Shown piece after piece: positions 1 through 6,637 of a stretch of 64,000 bases of DNA. The position numbers and the translations under genes were made by a program. The stretch is from positions 1 to 64,000 of the forward strand of contig NZ_JACOPK010000010.1 in NCBI RefSeq assembly GCF_014288055.1, written 5' to 3'. The DNA is from Agathobaculum hominis (GTDB lineage: Bacteria; Bacillota; Clostridia; Oscillospirales; Butyricicoccaceae). Every line of letters begins with the position of its first letter. Position 1 is the first letter of the stretch. A model generated the notes under the pieces. The model was not told the origin of the DNA, ran no database searches, and saw only the letters and a list, made by a program, of their open reading frames with translations.

Positions 1-2
1 GC

Positions 3-83
3 CTTGCGGCTCAACTGGAGGTCCAAGAACTTGACCCTGCTGTCCTACAGCTATTGTATCACGGGCACCTCAAAGCCTGCTGA
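3..83 (+). CDS. possible 3' end of an upstream gene (partial)
   Basis: Frame 3 is open from the window edge to a TGA at 81-83 and encodes a leucine/glutamate-rich tail (ending LLYHGHLKAC) that looks more protein-like than the other two frames. It could be the C-terminus of the gene upstream of punA. The fragment is 26 residues, so no family can be named, and it may be noncoding. Confidence 0.25.
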   Translation, partial: LAAQLEVQELDPAVLQLLYHGHLKAC

Positions 84-131
84 TACCTGAAACTATTTAC
101 TTTTAACTTATTATACGAGGAGGGACAAACC

Positions 132-950
132 ATGCTGACATATGATGAAGTAAAGCAGTCGGCGGATTTCCTGCGCGGAAAGCTGCCGTTTATCCCGGAG
201 ATCGGCATCGTCCTCGGCTCGGGCCTCGGCCCGCTCGCGGAGGAGATCGAGCAGCCGGTCTGCATCCCGTATGGCGATATCCCGCATTTCCGCGTCTCGA
301 CCGCTCCCGACCATGCAGGCCGTCTGGTCTGCGGCACGCTCTCAGGCCGCCGCATCGTCTGTATGCAGGGCCGTCTGCACGGCTACGAGGGCTACGCGCC
401 GGACGAGATCGCTTATCCGGTCTATGTGCTGCGAGAGCTCGGCATTCAGGCGCTCGTCGTCACGAATGCCTCGGGCGGCATCAACACCGGCTTCGAGGTG
501 GGCGATTTCATGCTGATCGAGGATCATATCAACCTGACGGGAAAGAGTCCGTTGACCGGCGCGAATGACGCCTCTCTCGGCACGCGCTTCTCGGACATGA
601 CGTTCGCCTACGCACCGGCGCTGCGCGAAAAGGCGCTCACGGCGGCGGAACAGTGCGGCACGGTGCTGCGCCGCGGCGTATACATCGGCGTGAACGGCCC
701 GCAGTTCGAGACCCCGGCGGAGATCCGCGCGTTCCGCACGCTCGGCGCGGATGCGGTCGGCATGTCCACCGTGTTCGAGGTCATCGCGGCGGCGCACTGC
801 GGTCTGCCCGTCCTCGGCATCGCCATGATCACCAATATGGCCGCCGGTGTGCTGAACAAGCCGCTGTCGGGCGCGGAGGTCAATGAGATCGCGGAAAAGC
901 GCGGCGGCGTGTTCCGTGAGTACGTGAAAACGCTCGTCGAGACACTGTAA
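132..950 (+). CDS. punA: purine-nucleoside phosphorylase
   Basis: Cytosolic enzyme of purine salvage that splits (deoxy)inosine or (deoxy)guanosine with phosphate to free base and (deoxy)ribose 1-phosphate. At 272 aa it has the length of the trimeric low-molecular-mass PNP/MTAP family. Visible motifs are the phosphate loop GSGLG (residues 29-33), RLHGYEG (81-87), NASGGIN (112-118), GPQFETPAE (189-197, with the purine-binding Glu) and TNMAAG (234-239). The family GMST-V-PEV segment reads GMSTVFEV here, with Phe in place of Pro. The ATG at 132 follows GAGGAGGG. No promoter is obvious in the 130 bases upstream, so it may be the last gene of an operon. Guanine deaminase at 58.2 kb would act on its guanine product. 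Confidence 0.93.
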   Translation: MLTYDEVKQSADFLRGKLPFIPEIGIVLGSGLGPLAEEIEQPVCIPYGDIPHFRVSTAPDHAGRLVCGTLSGRRIVCMQGRLHGYEGYAPDEIAYPVYVLRELGIQALVVTNASGGINTGFEVGDFMLIEDHINLTGKSPLTGANDASLGTRFSDMTFAYAPALREKALTAAEQCGTVLRRGVYIGVNGPQFETPAEIRAFRTLGADAVGMSTVFEVIAAAHCGLPVLGIAMITNMAAGVLNKPLSGAEVNEIAEKRGGVFREYVKTLVETL

Positions 951-970
951 GCAGGGGAGAACGGGGCGGC

Positions 971-1158
971 AAAGACTGTCGCGAAACTATAGTTTCGCCG
1001 ACAAGTGTGTTCTGACTTCGCAGAACACGAGTCGTCCGAAAGTTCCCATTCGGAAACTTTCTCCCTCCGGAAGTATAAAAACCGAGGTACACGCCCCCGG
1101 TTTTTATGCAATCACGAAGTGATTGCTATTTCATGCGTGCCGCCGCGCGACAGCAGCG
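971..1158 (+). repeat. structured hairpin-array element, copy 1
   Basis: Noncoding stretch after punA made of successive hairpins: H1 978-1002 (GTCG...CGAC with GCGAAAC/GTTTCGC), H2 1008-1027 (TGTTCTG/CAGAACA), H3 1038-1061, H4 1075-1107 (ATAAAAACCG/CGGTTTTTAT), H5 1108-1126 (GCAATCAC/GTGATTGC), then a GC-rich tail beginning near ATTTCATGCG. The reverse complement of 36163-36354 aligns over the whole length with the same hairpin order, and several stems differ by paired changes. No hairpin is followed by a good T-run, so this is not an ordinary terminator. It may be a noncoding RNA, a 3' UTR structure or a non-autonomous mobile repeat. Confidence 0.75.
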
Positions 1159-1254
1159 ACATCTCCCTAAATGGATTTCATTGACAGACTGAGGGCGGCA
1201 TTCTGCCGCCCTGCTGCTTTGAAAAATACATGGAAAATTTTTTTGAAAAAAGTG

Positions 1255-1283
1255 TTGACATCTGACGAAATGCGCGATATAAT
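1255..1283 (+). promoter_or_regulatory. sigma-A promoter of first tRNA-Pro
   Basis: Perfect consensus: TTGACA (1255-1260), 17-base spacer, TATAAT (1278-1283), ending 35 bases before the tRNA. Confidence 0.88.
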
Positions 1284-1318
1284 ATAAAAGCTGTCACGGA
1301 GAACGTGAGACAGCAAAT

Positions 1319-1395
1319 CGAGGTGTGGCTCAGCTTGGTAGAGCGCTTCGTTCGGGACGAAGAGGCCGCAGGTTCAAATCCTGTCACCTCGACCA
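1319..1395 (+). tRNA. tRNA-Pro (CGG), copy 1
   Basis: Cloverleaf readable by eye: acceptor CGAGGTG/CACCTCG, D stem GCTC/GAGC, anticodon stem CTTCG/CGAAG around loop TTCGGGA (anticodon CGG, codon CCG), T arm with TTCAAAT, and an encoded CCA end. An identical copy lies at 1537-1613, each with its own promoter and terminator. Confidence 0.95.
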
Positions 1396-1398
1396 ACG

Positions 1399-1430
1399 GC
1401 GGCAAGCCGTTAAAAGCTTGCCGCTTGTTT
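1399..1430 (+). terminator. intrinsic terminator of first tRNA-Pro
   Basis: Stem GCGGCAAG/CTTGCCGC (1399-1406 with 1417-1424) followed by TTGTTTTTC. Confidence 0.8.
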
Positions 1431-1472
1431 TTCTCTTTTACGCAGACCGGTTTTGAAAAGATGAAAAAAGTC

Positions 1473-1501
1473 TTGACAAAACATGGCCCGTGCGTTATAA
1501 T
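1473..1501 (+). promoter_or_regulatory. sigma-A promoter of second tRNA-Pro
   Basis: TTGACA (1473-1478), 17-base spacer, TATAAT (1496-1501). It differs in flanks and spacer from the first tRNA promoter but is equally perfect. Confidence 0.88.
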
Positions 1502-1536
1502 ATAAAAGTCGCTGCGAGATACGGCGACCATCATTT

Positions 1537-1613
1537 CGAGGTGTGGCTCAGCTTGGTAGAGCGCTTCGTTCGGGACGAAGAGGCCGCAGGTTCAAATCCT
1601 GTCACCTCGACCA
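1537..1613 (+). tRNA. tRNA-Pro (CGG), copy 2
   Basis: Identical in sequence to the tRNA at 1319-1395, anticodon CGG, CCA encoded. The duplication does not include the spacer, apart from similar promoter elements. Confidence 0.95.
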
Positions 1614-1617
1614 GCTA

Positions 1618-1645
1618 AGGATCTGTTTCGACAGGTCCTTTTTTG
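1618..1645 (+). terminator. intrinsic terminator of second tRNA-Pro
   Basis: Stem AGGATCTG/CAGGTCCT (one G-T pair) with loop TTTCGA and a T6 run. Confidence 0.85.
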
Positions 1646-1713
1646 TTGTCATGCACAGACTGTCCGTGCTATACTGGAACAGGAAAAATCGCGCAGAGAG
1701 GGGATAGAGAACC

Positions 1714-2631
1714 ATGCCGCAGCCAAGCCTGAATGTACAGTGTTTTGTGGAAAAGCAGATCGAGCCGATCTTTACCGGCGAAAATCAGCCGAAGCTGCTC
1801 TATGTCAGCGAGATCCGGCCGGATGCGAGCGCACATCCGCGCGTCATGCACGCGCACGAGGATGCCGTTGAACTGATCCTGATCTGCAGCGGCTCGAGCG
1901 AATATCTCATTCACGACAAGAAAACCGTCATCGAGGCCGGTGATCTGCTCGTGTATAACGCCGGCGTGGTGCATGACGAGGTATCCGGGCCGGATATGGA
2001 GGTCGGAAGCTACTGTGTCGGGGTCGGGGGACTGCATATGCCCGGCCTGCGCCCGAACGCGCTCATCCCGGACGAGGCAGGCTACGTGTTCCCGACGGGC
2101 AGGTATTTCGCGGATCTGAAGGCACTGTTTGAGATGATGTTCCGCAATCTCGCGGCAGGAGAGCCGCACGCCGAGCTGTTCTGCAGCAGTTTGATGCACG
2201 CGCTGCTCGTCGCCGTCCTCACCGTGACCGAGGGTGCGCGCGGGGCGCAGGAGATACCGGCCGATGCGCCGCATATCCTCGGCCGCCGCATCAAGGACTA
2301 CATAGACCGGCACTACATGGAGCCGATCACGCTTCAGAGCATGGGCGAGGCCATGCACATCAGTCCGTACTACCTGTCCCATGTGTTCAAGGAAATGAGC
2401 GGCTATTCGCCCGTGCAGTATCTGCTGCGCCGCCGCATCGGAGAGGCGCAGACCCTGCTCATCACGACCGAGCTCTCGGTCACGCGCATCGCGGAGATGG
2501 TCGGCTATGACTCGTCGAGCTATTTTAATCTTCAGTTTACCAAGAACGTCGGTATGCCGCCGAACAAATACCGCCATAACTATATTGTGTCGGTCGGCGA
2601 GGAGGAAAAGCCGCGCCGCCGGAAAGGATAA
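1714..2631 (+). CDS. AraC-family transcriptional regulator, cupin sensor
   Basis: 305-aa DNA-binding regulator. The N-terminal ~170 residues look like a cupin sugar-sensing domain (PRVMHAHEDAVELI and a later GDLLVYNAGVVHDE segment). The C-terminal ~100 residues carry the double helix-turn-helix of AraC/XylS proteins (SMGEAMHISPYYLSHVFKEM, then RIAEMVGYDSSSYFNLQF). The ATG at 1714 has AGAGGGGA upstream. It is flanked by terminators and stands alone, so its target is not given by context; the following SulP transporter is a possibility only. Family assignment is firm, ligand unknown. Confidence 0.9.
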   Translation: MPQPSLNVQCFVEKQIEPIFTGENQPKLLYVSEIRPDASAHPRVMHAHEDAVELILICSGSSEYLIHDKKTVIEAGDLLVYNAGVVHDEVSGPDMEVGSYCVGVGGLHMPGLRPNALIPDEAGYVFPTGRYFADLKALFEMMFRNLAAGEPHAELFCSSLMHALLVAVLTVTEGARGAQEIPADAPHILGRRIKDYIDRHYMEPITLQSMGEAMHISPYYLSHVFKEMSGYSPVQYLLRRRIGEAQTLLITTELSVTRIAEMVGYDSSSYFNLQFTKNVGMPPNKYRHNYIVSVGEEEKPRRRKG

Positions 2632-2635
2632 GAGA

Positions 2636-2679
2636 AGACTGCCGCGCCGTCAGAAAAGGCTGCCGCGGCAGTCTTTTTT
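2636..2679 (+). terminator. intrinsic terminator of AraC-type gene
   Basis: AGACTGCCGCG pairs with CGCGGCAGTCT and is followed by T6. Confidence 0.85.
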
Positions 2680-2746
2680 GCGTTTGCCACAAAACAGAGA
2701 AAAAATTCGAACGAAATTTATACTTTTCTTTACGCAGATACGATGA

Positions 2747-2953
2747 TATAATAACTATATATCTGCGTCTTTTGACGCAGCGGAGAGAAATAAGGGGATT
2801 CTTTCGATAAAGGAGATGATGACACAGGCGCGGCCGTACCGCGAGAAAAAGAAAATGCCGGAGGTCCGGCGCGGGAACGCAGGCGTTTCCGATGGTTCCG
2901 CAGCGACACGCGGAATTTTTTTGTGTCAAAATACATCTATAAGGGGAATGAAA
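2747..2953 (+). promoter_or_regulatory. structured 5' leader of SulP gene with internal terminator
   Basis: A TATAAT at 2747-2752 has only a weak -35, and about 200 bases lie between it and the SulP start. The leader contains a CTGCGTC/GACGCAG hairpin (2763-2780), CCGGA/TCCGG, and TTCCGC/GCGGAA (2896-2915) followed by T7, which is an intrinsic terminator placed before the ribosome binding site. That arrangement suggests transcription attenuation. I do not recognise a named riboswitch class. Confidence 0.5.
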
Positions 2954-4615
2954 ATGGGAATGAGCTTTTTTAAGCAGCTCCGACGGGAATTTGCAGGCTA
3001 TAACGGCAAAAAGCTGTCGCAGGATCTGATGGCCGGCCTCACGGTCGCGGCGGTCGCTCTGCCGCTCGCTCTGGCGTTCGGCGTGTCCGCCGGCGCTACG
3101 GCGGCCTGCGGTCTGGTCACGGCGATCGTTGCAGGTCTCGTGATCTCGGCGCTCACCGGCGGATATTATCAGATCTCGGGTCCGACCGGCGCGATGGCGG
3201 CCATCCTCGGCTCGCTGATCGGCGCCTACGGCATGCAGGGCATGTTCGTGGCGACCTTTCTCGCCGGCATCATGCTGATCATCGCGGCAGTGCTGCATCT
3301 CGGCAATCTGACCGCGTTCGTACCGGCGCCGGTCATCACCGGCTTTACATCGGGCATCGCGGTCATCATCGCGCTCGGCCAGATCGACAACTTTTTCGGC
3401 ACGCATTCTGAGGGCGGCTCGGCGCTCGCCAAGCTCGCAAGCTACAGCCGTCTGGGCTTTCATCCGAACATGACGACGACCATCGTTGCGCTGCTCATCG
3501 TTCTGCTTATGGTATTCTTCCCGAAGAAGTGGAACGCGGTCGTACCGGCGTCGCTCGTCGGCATCATCATCGCGACGGCGGCTACCATGATCTTCAAGCT
3601 GGACATCGCGACCGTCGGCGACATTCCGAAGTCGCTCATGCTGCCCGACCGCCTGTCGCCGTCTCAGATCGACTGGGCAACGGTTCCGACACTGCTCGCA
3701 CCGGCGTTTTCCATCGCTGTGCTCAATATGCTGGAGAGTCTGCTGTGCGGCGCGAGCGCAGGCAGAGCGACCGGCGTCAAGCTGAACAACGACCAGGAGC
3801 TGTTCGCGCAGGGCGTCGGCAACATGGTGCTGCCGATGTTCGGCGGCATTCCGGCGACCGCTGCGCTCGCGCGTACCTCGGTTGCCGTCCGCTCGGGCGC
3901 ACAGACCCGCCTGACCGGCATCTTCCACGCTGTCGGCCTGCTCATCATGATGCTCGTGCTCGCGCCGATCATCTCGAACGTTCCGATGGCGGCGCTCGCC
4001 GGCGTGCTGATGGTCACGGCATGGCGCATGAACGAGTGGAGCGCGATCCGCTATGTGTTCCAGCACAAGTTCAAGGGCGCGATGGCGAAGTTCATCGTCA
4101 CCATGGCGTGCACGATCGTGTTCGATCTGACGGTCGCGATCGTTGTCGGCGTCGGCCTCGGTCTTATCCTGATGGTTGCCCGTCTGTCCAAGCTCCAGAT
4201 CAACTACGAGCGCGTCGATATGTCCCGGCTCAGAACGGACGATGACACGCTGAGCGAGCGTTATAGCAACGCGATGGTCGCATACATTACCGGGCCGCTG
4301 CTGTTCGCGAACATCGGCACGCTCGAGGAGCTGCCCGAGCATATCGGCCGCTGCGACACGCTGCTGCTCTCCATGCGCGGTGTGCCGAGCGTGGATGTTT
4401 CGGCGGCGCAGACGCTGCTGCCCATGCTGCGCGAGCTCAAGGAGCGCGGCATCGACGTCGTGGTATGCGGCGTTCCGAGCGCTACGATGACCATGCTGCG
4501 CCGCGCAGGTATTGTTGAGCTGCTCGGCGAGCAGTCGTTCTACTGGAGCGTCGAGCGCGCGCTGCTCGACCACCGTCCGCGTCCGCTCGCGGCCTTCGAC
4601 AGCGCAGAAGCGTAA
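2954..4615 (+). CDS. SulP-family anion transporter with STAS domain
   Basis: Integral membrane transporter of the SulP/SLC26 family (sulfate, bicarbonate or similar anions), 553 aa from the chosen start. The N-terminal ~400 residues are strings of hydrophobic helices with the family segment near the start (LMAGLTVAAVALPLALAFGV) and ISGPTGAMAAI. The last ~120 residues form a STAS domain (LLLSMRGVPSVDVSAAQTL). I take ATG 2954 because AAGGGG lies 7 bases before it. The frame is open back to 2816, but that stretch overlaps the leader terminator and the ATGs there sit directly on GGAG. Substrate cannot be told from sequence. Confidence 0.88.
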   Translation: MGMSFFKQLRREFAGYNGKKLSQDLMAGLTVAAVALPLALAFGVSAGATAACGLVTAIVAGLVISALTGGYYQISGPTGAMAAILGSLIGAYGMQGMFVATFLAGIMLIIAAVLHLGNLTAFVPAPVITGFTSGIAVIIALGQIDNFFGTHSEGGSALAKLASYSRLGFHPNMTTTIVALLIVLLMVFFPKKWNAVVPASLVGIIIATAATMIFKLDIATVGDIPKSLMLPDRLSPSQIDWATVPTLLAPAFSIAVLNMLESLLCGASAGRATGVKLNNDQELFAQGVGNMVLPMFGGIPATAALARTSVAVRSGAQTRLTGIFHAVGLLIMMLVLAPIISNVPMAALAGVLMVTAWRMNEWSAIRYVFQHKFKGAMAKFIVTMACTIVFDLTVAIVVGVGLGLILMVARLSKLQINYERVDMSRLRTDDDTLSERYSNAMVAYITGPLLFANIGTLEELPEHIGRCDTLLLSMRGVPSVDVSAAQTLLPMLRELKERGIDVVVCGVPSATMTMLRRAGIVELLGEQSFYWSVERALLDHRPRPLAAFDSAEA

Positions 4616-4618
4616 AAC

Positions 4619-4658
4619 AAAAAGCACAGAGGAAAATAAAACCTCTGTGCTTTTCTTT
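4619..4658. terminator. bidirectional terminator between SulP gene and yjdF
   Basis: AAAGCACAGAGG pairs with CCTCTGTGCTTT, with A-rich 5' and T-rich 3' sides, so it can serve both convergent genes. Confidence 0.85.
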
Positions 4659-4666
4659 GCGCAAAA

Positions 4667-5083
4667 TCAGTGGCCGCGGTGCTTTTCGTGGCGCTTTTCC
4701 GTGCGGAGCGCAAACCTTCGGGCCTGTTCGGCCTGACGGCGTGCGCGGCTGCTCTCGCGTTTTTCGAGCCTGCTCTGCTCACGCGCAAGCTGTAAAGCCT
4801 GCTGCGAGCGGGTGCCGATGCCGCGCTGGCCGGTCTCACGCGCCGCCTCGCGGCGGCGTTTTTTCGGGTTCGCGGTCTCCCTTGACAGTCTGCCTTCGAC
4901 CGGCGGCCTGTAGCGGAGCCGGTCTGCGTGCCTGAGCACGAACTCGAATACCTCCGCATCGGTCGGCTGCGCGCCGAACACAACACGGGCGGCGCGCATG
5001 ACGCCGTCTGTCTCCTGCTCGAACACGCCGACCCAGAACGGTTCCTCGAAAAACACGGTCAGCCTGGATTTGATTCTGCTCAT
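4667..5083 (-). CDS. yjdF: YjdF family protein
   Basis: 138-aa protein of the YjdF (DUF2992) family. The N-terminus contains the family block LTVFFEEPFWVGVFE (residues 8-22), and the second half is a very basic, charged helix rich in Arg, Glu and Lys. The biochemical function is unknown; in Firmicutes the gene is typically preceded by the yjdF RNA, which binds azaaromatic compounds, suggesting a role in dealing with such molecules. A matching structured leader is present here (5109-5219). SD AGGAGGG lies 8 bases before the ATG. It is a single-gene unit with a shared terminator. Confidence 0.88.
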   Translation of the reverse strand: MSRIKSRLTVFFEEPFWVGVFEQETDGVMRAARVVFGAQPTDAEVFEFVLRHADRLRYRPPVEGRLSRETANPKKRRREAARETGQRGIGTRSQQALQLAREQSRLEKRESSRARRQAEQARRFALRTEKRHEKHRGH

Positions 5084-5108
5084 GGTTATCCCTCCTGAAA
5101 AAATGTGG

Positions 5109-5219
5109 AACAGAGAAGGGACGACCCGGAGGGAGGGTTACTTACCCTGCGAAAGACACAGGACGGCCGGGCTACCTACCGGCTCTGGTGCAGAATGCAC
5201 GTTGCGTTTTTATCTCTGT
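5109..5219 (-). promoter_or_regulatory. candidate yjdF (azaaromatic) riboswitch
   Basis: On the minus strand the leader opens with ACAGAGA and closes with TCTCTGT (P1), and between them has hairpins GTGCATTCTGCAC, GCCGGTAGGTAGCCCGGC, CCTGTGTCTTTCGCAGG and a GGGTAAGTAACCC segment. The position directly upstream of yjdF and the GGTAGGTAGCC element agree with the yjdF motif RNA as I remember it. No terminator follows, so control would be at translation initiation. Confidence 0.7.
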
Positions 5220-5227
5220 GTATATCT

Positions 5228-5259
5228 GAAAAGACCGCCGGCGGAAATGCCGGCGGTCT
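5228..5259 (-). terminator. intrinsic terminator of ilvA
   Basis: Minus-strand hairpin AGACCGCCGGC/GCCGGCGGTCT followed by TTTTC. Confidence 0.85.
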
Positions 5260-5282
5260 GACAGAGCTTGTGAGGCGCCGCC

Positions 5283-6494
5283 TTAAATCTGCGAGGTGAA
5301 TACCCGGTAGCCCTCGCGGCCGAGGGTATCGATCAGGCGCTTGGCGTGGTCTACGCCGCCGACTTCGCAGACGACATGGATGATCGCTTCGCCGATCTCG
5401 AGGTCGGTCTGTACGCGGTCATGCTGGAACAGGATGATGTTCGCGTTCTGCTGCGCAACGATATGCGAGAAGCGCTCGAGAGCGCCCGGTGCGTCCGGCA
5501 TGAGCACGGAGAACTTGAGCTGACGGCAGCGGGTGATGAGGCCCTTCTCGACGATCTTGTGGATGAAGGAAACGTCGATGTTGCCGCCGGACAGGACGCA
5601 GACGACCTTTTTGCCCTTGACGTCGACCTTGTTGTTGAGCACGGCCGCGAGCGGAGCGGCGCCGGAGGTCTCAACGACCTGCTTGCAGCGCTCGAGCAGC
5701 AGCAGGACGGCGGAGGCAATCTCGTCGTCGGAGACCGTGACAACGCGGTCTACGTACTTCTGGATATATTCGAAGGTCTTTTCGCCCGGAGTCTTTACCG
5801 CGATGCCGTCCGCGATGGTGTGAACGGAATCAGACGGCTTGCGCTCGCCGGCGCGGAAGGAATTCGCGATCGCCGGAGCACCCTCGGCCTGTACGCCGAT
5901 GATCTGGATGCGCGGGTTGATCTGCTTGGCGCAGGCAGCGACACCGGAGATCAGTCCGCCGCCGCCGGCCGGAACGAAGATCATGTCGACAAACGGCAGG
6001 TCGCGCAGGATCTCGAGCGCGATGGTGCCCTGGCCGGCCATGACGTCCTCGTCATCGAACGGATGGATGAACTCCGCGCCGGTCTCCTCGCAGATCTCGC
6101 AGGCCTTGGCGTAGGCTTCGTCATAGATGTTGCCCGCCAGAACGACATCAGCGCCGTAGCCCTGGGTCGCGGAGACCTTGGCGATCGGCGTGGAGCGCGG
6201 CATGACGATGGTGGACTTGACGCCGACCGAGCTTGCCGCGAAGGCAACGCCCTGTGCGTGGTTGCCTGCGGAGGATGCGACGACTGCATGCAGGTCGCCC
6301 TCGGCATAGCGCTTCATGATCTTGTTGTACGCGCCGCGCACCTTGAACGAGCCGGTTTTCTGCTGGTTTTCGTACTTCAGATAGACCTCGGCGCCGGTCA
6401 TGGCGGAGAAGGTTGCAGAAGTCGACAGCGGGATGTTGTGGATTACGTTTTTCAGACGGTCGGCTGCCGCCTCGAAATCTTTCAGTTCTAACAT
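5283..6494 (-). CDS. ilvA: threonine ammonia-lyase (threonine dehydratase)
   Basis: PLP enzyme that deaminates threonine to 2-oxobutanoate, the entry to isoleucine synthesis or to propionate formation. 403 aa. The Schiff-base lysine is in SFKVRGAYNK (Lys51), SSAGNHAQGVA follows, and the phosphate-binding glycine loop is PAGGGGLISG. The last ~80 residues are an ACT regulatory domain (FSVLMPDAPGALERF). I start at ATG 6494 because GGAG lies 8 bases upstream; a further in-frame ATG 11 codons earlier has no SD and overlaps the promoter region. A single-gene unit with promoter and terminator. Whether the role is biosynthetic or catabolic is not decided by sequence. Confidence 0.93.
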   Translation of the reverse strand: MLELKDFEAAADRLKNVIHNIPLSTSATFSAMTGAEVYLKYENQQKTGSFKVRGAYNKIMKRYAEGDLHAVVASSAGNHAQGVAFAASSVGVKSTIVMPRSTPIAKVSATQGYGADVVLAGNIYDEAYAKACEICEETGAEFIHPFDDEDVMAGQGTIALEILRDLPFVDMIFVPAGGGGLISGVAACAKQINPRIQIIGVQAEGAPAIANSFRAGERKPSDSVHTIADGIAVKTPGEKTFEYIQKYVDRVVTVSDDEIASAVLLLLERCKQVVETSGAAPLAAVLNNKVDVKGKKVVCVLSGGNIDVSFIHKIVEKGLITRCRQLKFSVLMPDAPGALERFSHIVAQQNANIILFQHDRVQTDLEIGEAIIHVVCEVGGVDHAKRLIDTLGREGYRVFTSQI

Positions 6495-6535
6495 ATATCT
6501 GTCTCCATTGTGCAGGATTTTTTTCATACTGCTTT

Positions 6536-6564
6536 ATCATAGCATTATTCTGTGCGGAATGCAA
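6536..6564 (-). promoter_or_regulatory. promoter of ilvA
   Basis: Minus strand TTGCAT, 17 bases, TATGAT, about 40 bases before the start codon. Confidence 0.6.
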
Positions 6565-6599
6565 GGCGACAGCGGATAGAAATTGAATTTTTGCAAGAG

Positions 6600-6632
6600 A
6601 AAGAGCCTCGTCGCAGAAAAACGGGAGGCTCC
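6600..6632 (-). terminator. terminator of DUF1846 gene
   Basis: Minus-strand GAGCCTC/GAGGCTC stem followed by TTTCTCTT. Confidence 0.7.
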
Positions 6633-6637
6633 GGGAT

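Noticed and set aside
2816..2953. N-terminal extension of the SulP protein from ATG 2816 or 2819
   Set aside because: Those ATGs sit directly against GGAG, the extension has no membrane or family character, and an intrinsic terminator lies inside it.
2537..4627. 696-codon open frame on the minus strand opposite the SulP gene
   Set aside because: It is a GC-bias shadow: Arg/His/Asp-rich with no domain, no SD, and fully overlaps the SulP gene whose family match is clear.
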